Part shown: piece by piece, positions 5,695-6,953 of the stretch
Numbering within the stretch: position 1 is the stretch's first letter
Layout of the letters: every line of letters begins with the position of its first letter
Assembly (NCBI GenBank): GCA_948739805.1
Contig: CAPYID010000062.1
Location: 1-6,953, forward strand
DNA: 6,953 nucleotides
Direction: 5' to 3'
Origin: an uncultured Clostridia bacterium
GTDB taxonomy: Bacteria; Bacillota; Clostridia; TANB77; CAG-508
Program-made: the position numbers and the translations under genes
The notes under the pieces: model-generated
Databases searched by the model: none
What the model saw: the letters and a program-made list of their open reading frames with translations, nothing else
What the model was told of the DNA's origin: nothing

Positions 5695-5779
5695 CAAACT
5701 AGTATTTTATCTATTTTCGGTTCTCCATTATTTATATGGGGTGGTTTTATAATATATCCTATCCTGATTTTAATTATCT
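5695..5779. other. Short 3' flank of fic without a supported gene
   Basis: On the minus strand a start-less open stretch of about 27 codons (containing IGYIIKPPHINNGEPKIDKI) ends at the repeat core, in a different frame from fic. It may be a relic of a coding region. I see no start, SD or known motif, so I do not call a gene. Confidence 0.3.
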
Positions 5780-6613
5780 TTAATTATTATTTTCAAATAA
5801 TTCTTTAATATATAATTCGCTATTTTTAAGTTCATTATTTTTACCTTGTAATAAGTTCCCTAAAAACATTACTAAATAATCAAATGTAGGATAAATTCCT
5901 TTTGGAATATTTCCATAATTACTTCTAACTAGAGCATTCCTAAAATATAAACTTTTGTCCTTAAACATATCATTATTAACATTAAATCCCATATTATTAA
6001 GATATTTTTCAATAAACACTGCTGTAGTTCTAGTATTGCCTTCTCCAAATGGATGTACTTGCCAAATGCTTGAAGTGAATTTTGCAATATGTTTAATTAG
6101 TTCATCATTATTTAGTTTTGAATAATCAAATTCCTTTTCTTCCTTAAAATCATAATTAAAATAGCTTTCAATATCTTGATAATTCACATATTTTACAGTA
6201 TCACCATTTAGGATGTCTTCTTTTTTGGTAATATTATAATTCCTATAATTACCTGCAAAGTCATAAATATCCTTAAATAAATATTTATGAATATTCTTTA
6301 AAGTAATAGGACTGAAACCAAAACTTTTATCTTCTAAAAGTTGAGCTATTCTTAATGAAACTAAATCACATTCTTTTTCTTTTTGAATATTTATATCATT
6401 AGAGTTTTGCATTTCATAATATGTTTTTAATAAGTTTTCTACTTCATGATATTTTAATTCTCCATTAATATTTTTTTGTGATAAGTCTAATAAATATTTA
6501 GAAGGTTCTAAATTATCAACCTTATTTAATCCAATACCAGTATTCCAATATTCTTGTTTTTTTGTTGTATCAGTTATTTCATTTTCAATTATATAATTTT
6601 CTTCATTAGACAT
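5780..6613 (-). CDS. fic: Fic family protein (probable AMP-transferring enzyme)
   Basis: This complete protein has 277 residues, the usual length of its subfamily. Fic enzymes transfer AMP, or sometimes another nucleotide part or phosphate, onto hydroxyl side chains of target proteins. The active-site motif HPFGEGNTR is at residues 187-195: His187 is the expected general base, Glu191 the metal ligand, and GNTR the anion-binding nest. The usual second Arg (HxFxDGNxRxxR) is replaced, the text continuing TTAVFIEKYL, which is normal for this subfamily. The flap is near GNYRNYNITKKEDILNGDT (121-139). The N-terminal helices at about 24-67 (LEPSKYLLDL, then NGELKYHEVENLLKTYYE) match the subfamily. 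NALVRSNYG (226-234) and YLVMFLGNLLQGKNNEL (246-262) are also family-like. I see no clear [ST]xxxE[GN] inhibitory motif and no separate antitoxin gene. ATG 6613 has a good SD. Target unknown. Confidence 0.96.
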   Translation of the reverse strand: MSNEENYIIENEITDTTKKQEYWNTGIGLNKVDNLEPSKYLLDLSQKNINGELKYHEVENLLKTYYEMQNSNDINIQKEKECDLVSLRIAQLLEDKSFGFSPITLKNIHKYLFKDIYDFAGNYRNYNITKKEDILNGDTVKYVNYQDIESYFNYDFKEEKEFDYSKLNNDELIKHIAKFTSSIWQVHPFGEGNTRTTAVFIEKYLNNMGFNVNNDMFKDKSLYFRNALVRSNYGNIPKGIYPTFDYLVMFLGNLLQGKNNELKNSELYIKELFENNN

Positions 6614-6620
6614 ATAAAAA

Positions 6621-6625
6621 CTCCT
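6621..6625 (-). promoter_or_regulatory. Shine-Dalgarno site of fic
   Basis: AGGAG on the minus strand with seven nucleotides to ATG 6613. It fixes the start. Confidence 0.8.
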
Positions 6626-6650
6626 AAAATTTTTCTTTTCATTCTTTACT

Positions 6651-6656
6651 ATTATA
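6651..6656 (-). promoter_or_regulatory. Probable -10 box of the fic promoter
   Basis: A perfect TATAAT on the minus strand would place the start near 6644, about 30 nt before ATG 6613. The -35 position 17 nt away (6674-6679, TAGTAA) matches only 3 of 6 consensus bases, so the promoter is weak or activator-dependent. Confidence 0.5.
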
Positions 6657-6821
6657 CAATAAAATGCCTACAATTACTATAGTTTTACCTAAATTCTGTA
6701 ATTAATCTATTATAATATTACCCTAAGAAAATATCTCATGAAAATGATACCCTTTGGAAAAGATACGGAGATGATTTTGTTGTATTCTGTTTCTTATTTG
6801 AGAATTCACTATTATTGACGT
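6657..6821. other. Intergenic region right of fic; possible coding remnant on the plus strand
   Basis: No gene is supported. The plus strand has a start-less open stretch 6716-6820 containing KKISHENDTLWKRYGDDF, and a 26-codon ATG frame at 6738-6818 without a good SD. CCCTAAGAAAA at 6721-6731 repeats part of the intergenic module core in inverted orientation, possibly by chance. Confidence 0.4.
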
Positions 6822-6846
6822 AGAGCACCCAAATTTAGGACGCCCT
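6822..6846 (-). repeat. GC-rich hairpin after the right-edge gene
   Basis: On the minus strand AGGGCGTCC (6838-6846) and GGGTGCTCT (6822-6830) pair over nine positions, three as G-U, around a 7-nt loop. On the plus strand three of these become mismatches, so the structure fits a minus-strand transcript. It begins nine bases after the stop at 6855 and has no T-run, so it is REP-like or an RNA-stabilising 3' hairpin rather than a clear terminator. Confidence 0.55.
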
Positions 6847-6854
6847 CCATTTTT

Positions 6855-6953
6855 TTATTTTAAGAATTTTATGTCCTTTATTTGTGTGTCTTTTTTTTTT
6901 ATTGTTGTTATTGTTATATAACTACAGATTATTAGTGCTCCTATTATTAATAT
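6855..6953 (-). CDS. C-terminal end of a membrane or surface protein, partial at the right edge
   Basis: The visible 32 residues are ILIIGALIICSYITITTI, then KKKDTQIKDIKFLK and a TAA at 6855-6857. A hydrophobic segment followed by a Lys-rich tail is the usual end of an integral-membrane or sortase-anchored protein in Gram-positives. The sorting motif, if any, lies outside the window. A run of ten A sits at the Lys codons. Only the frame, stop and membrane-plus-charged-tail pattern support the call, so the identity of the gene is unknown. Confidence 0.55.
   Translation of the reverse strand: MLIIGALIICSYITITTIKKKDTQIKDIKFLK

Noticed and set aside
6738..6818. 26-codon plus-strand ORF with ATG at 6738
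   Set aside because: No SD at a workable distance, no recognisable product, and another plus-strand frame over the same bases is equally open.
1..6953. CRISPR array, tRNA or rRNA genes
   Set aside because: No regularly spaced direct repeats with unique spacers, no tRNA-like cloverleaf or rRNA segments found on reading.

Overview
The window comes from an AT-rich, low-GC Gram-positive bacterium, most likely an uncultured gut-type member of the Clostridia/Bacillota. The grounds are strong AAGGAGG-type ribosome binding sites, sigma-A-like promoters, a Clostridia-style surface protein made of InlB/MucBP-like repeats, a Firmicutes-type Fic protein and a short inverted-repeat element of a kind common in Clostridia. 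This placement is inference. The standard genetic code fits throughout. Every gene I can support lies on the minus strand.

Layout, read in the direction of transcription (high to low coordinates). (1) 6953-6855: last 32 codons of a gene entering from the right, a membrane segment plus Lys-rich tail. (2) 6854-6657: intergenic, with one GC-rich hairpin. (3) 6613-5780: a complete Fic-domain protein (277 aa) with RBS and -10 box, followed by an intrinsic terminator at 5587-5612. (4) 5694-4885: an intergenic complex. It holds two diverged copies of a roughly 160-bp module (core repeat plus a TTTACA-N17-TATAAT promoter), a 147-bp MITE-like element, a palindromic element and an 88-aa small ORF carrying a (TG)9 microsatellite. 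(5) 4688-1: a giant surface-protein gene running off the left edge. It has its own promoter, a roughly 190-nt leader with a 24-bp hairpin, and a perfect SD.

The giant gene has an N-terminal membrane anchor, the start of a glycine-rich domain, an unrecognised Cys-containing domain, seven copies of an HW...YYYTRN unit interleaved with InlB/Flg_new-type repeats, and two MucBP-like domains. Its frame is broken twice, near 4405 and between about 4329 and 4190 where a six-G run is the obvious suspect. After that it stays open for over 1,440 codons to the window edge. The N-terminal 3480-4400 stretch is clearly GC-richer, with different codon choice from the repeat region.

The genes do not form an obvious pathway. 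The common theme is surface display (giant repeat protein, possibly the right-edge gene) beside an AMPylation-type Fic enzyme. The most interesting signals are the duplicated promoter module, the leader hairpin, the mosaic and broken N-terminus of the surface protein, and the repeat-packed leader and coding region of the 88-aa ORF.
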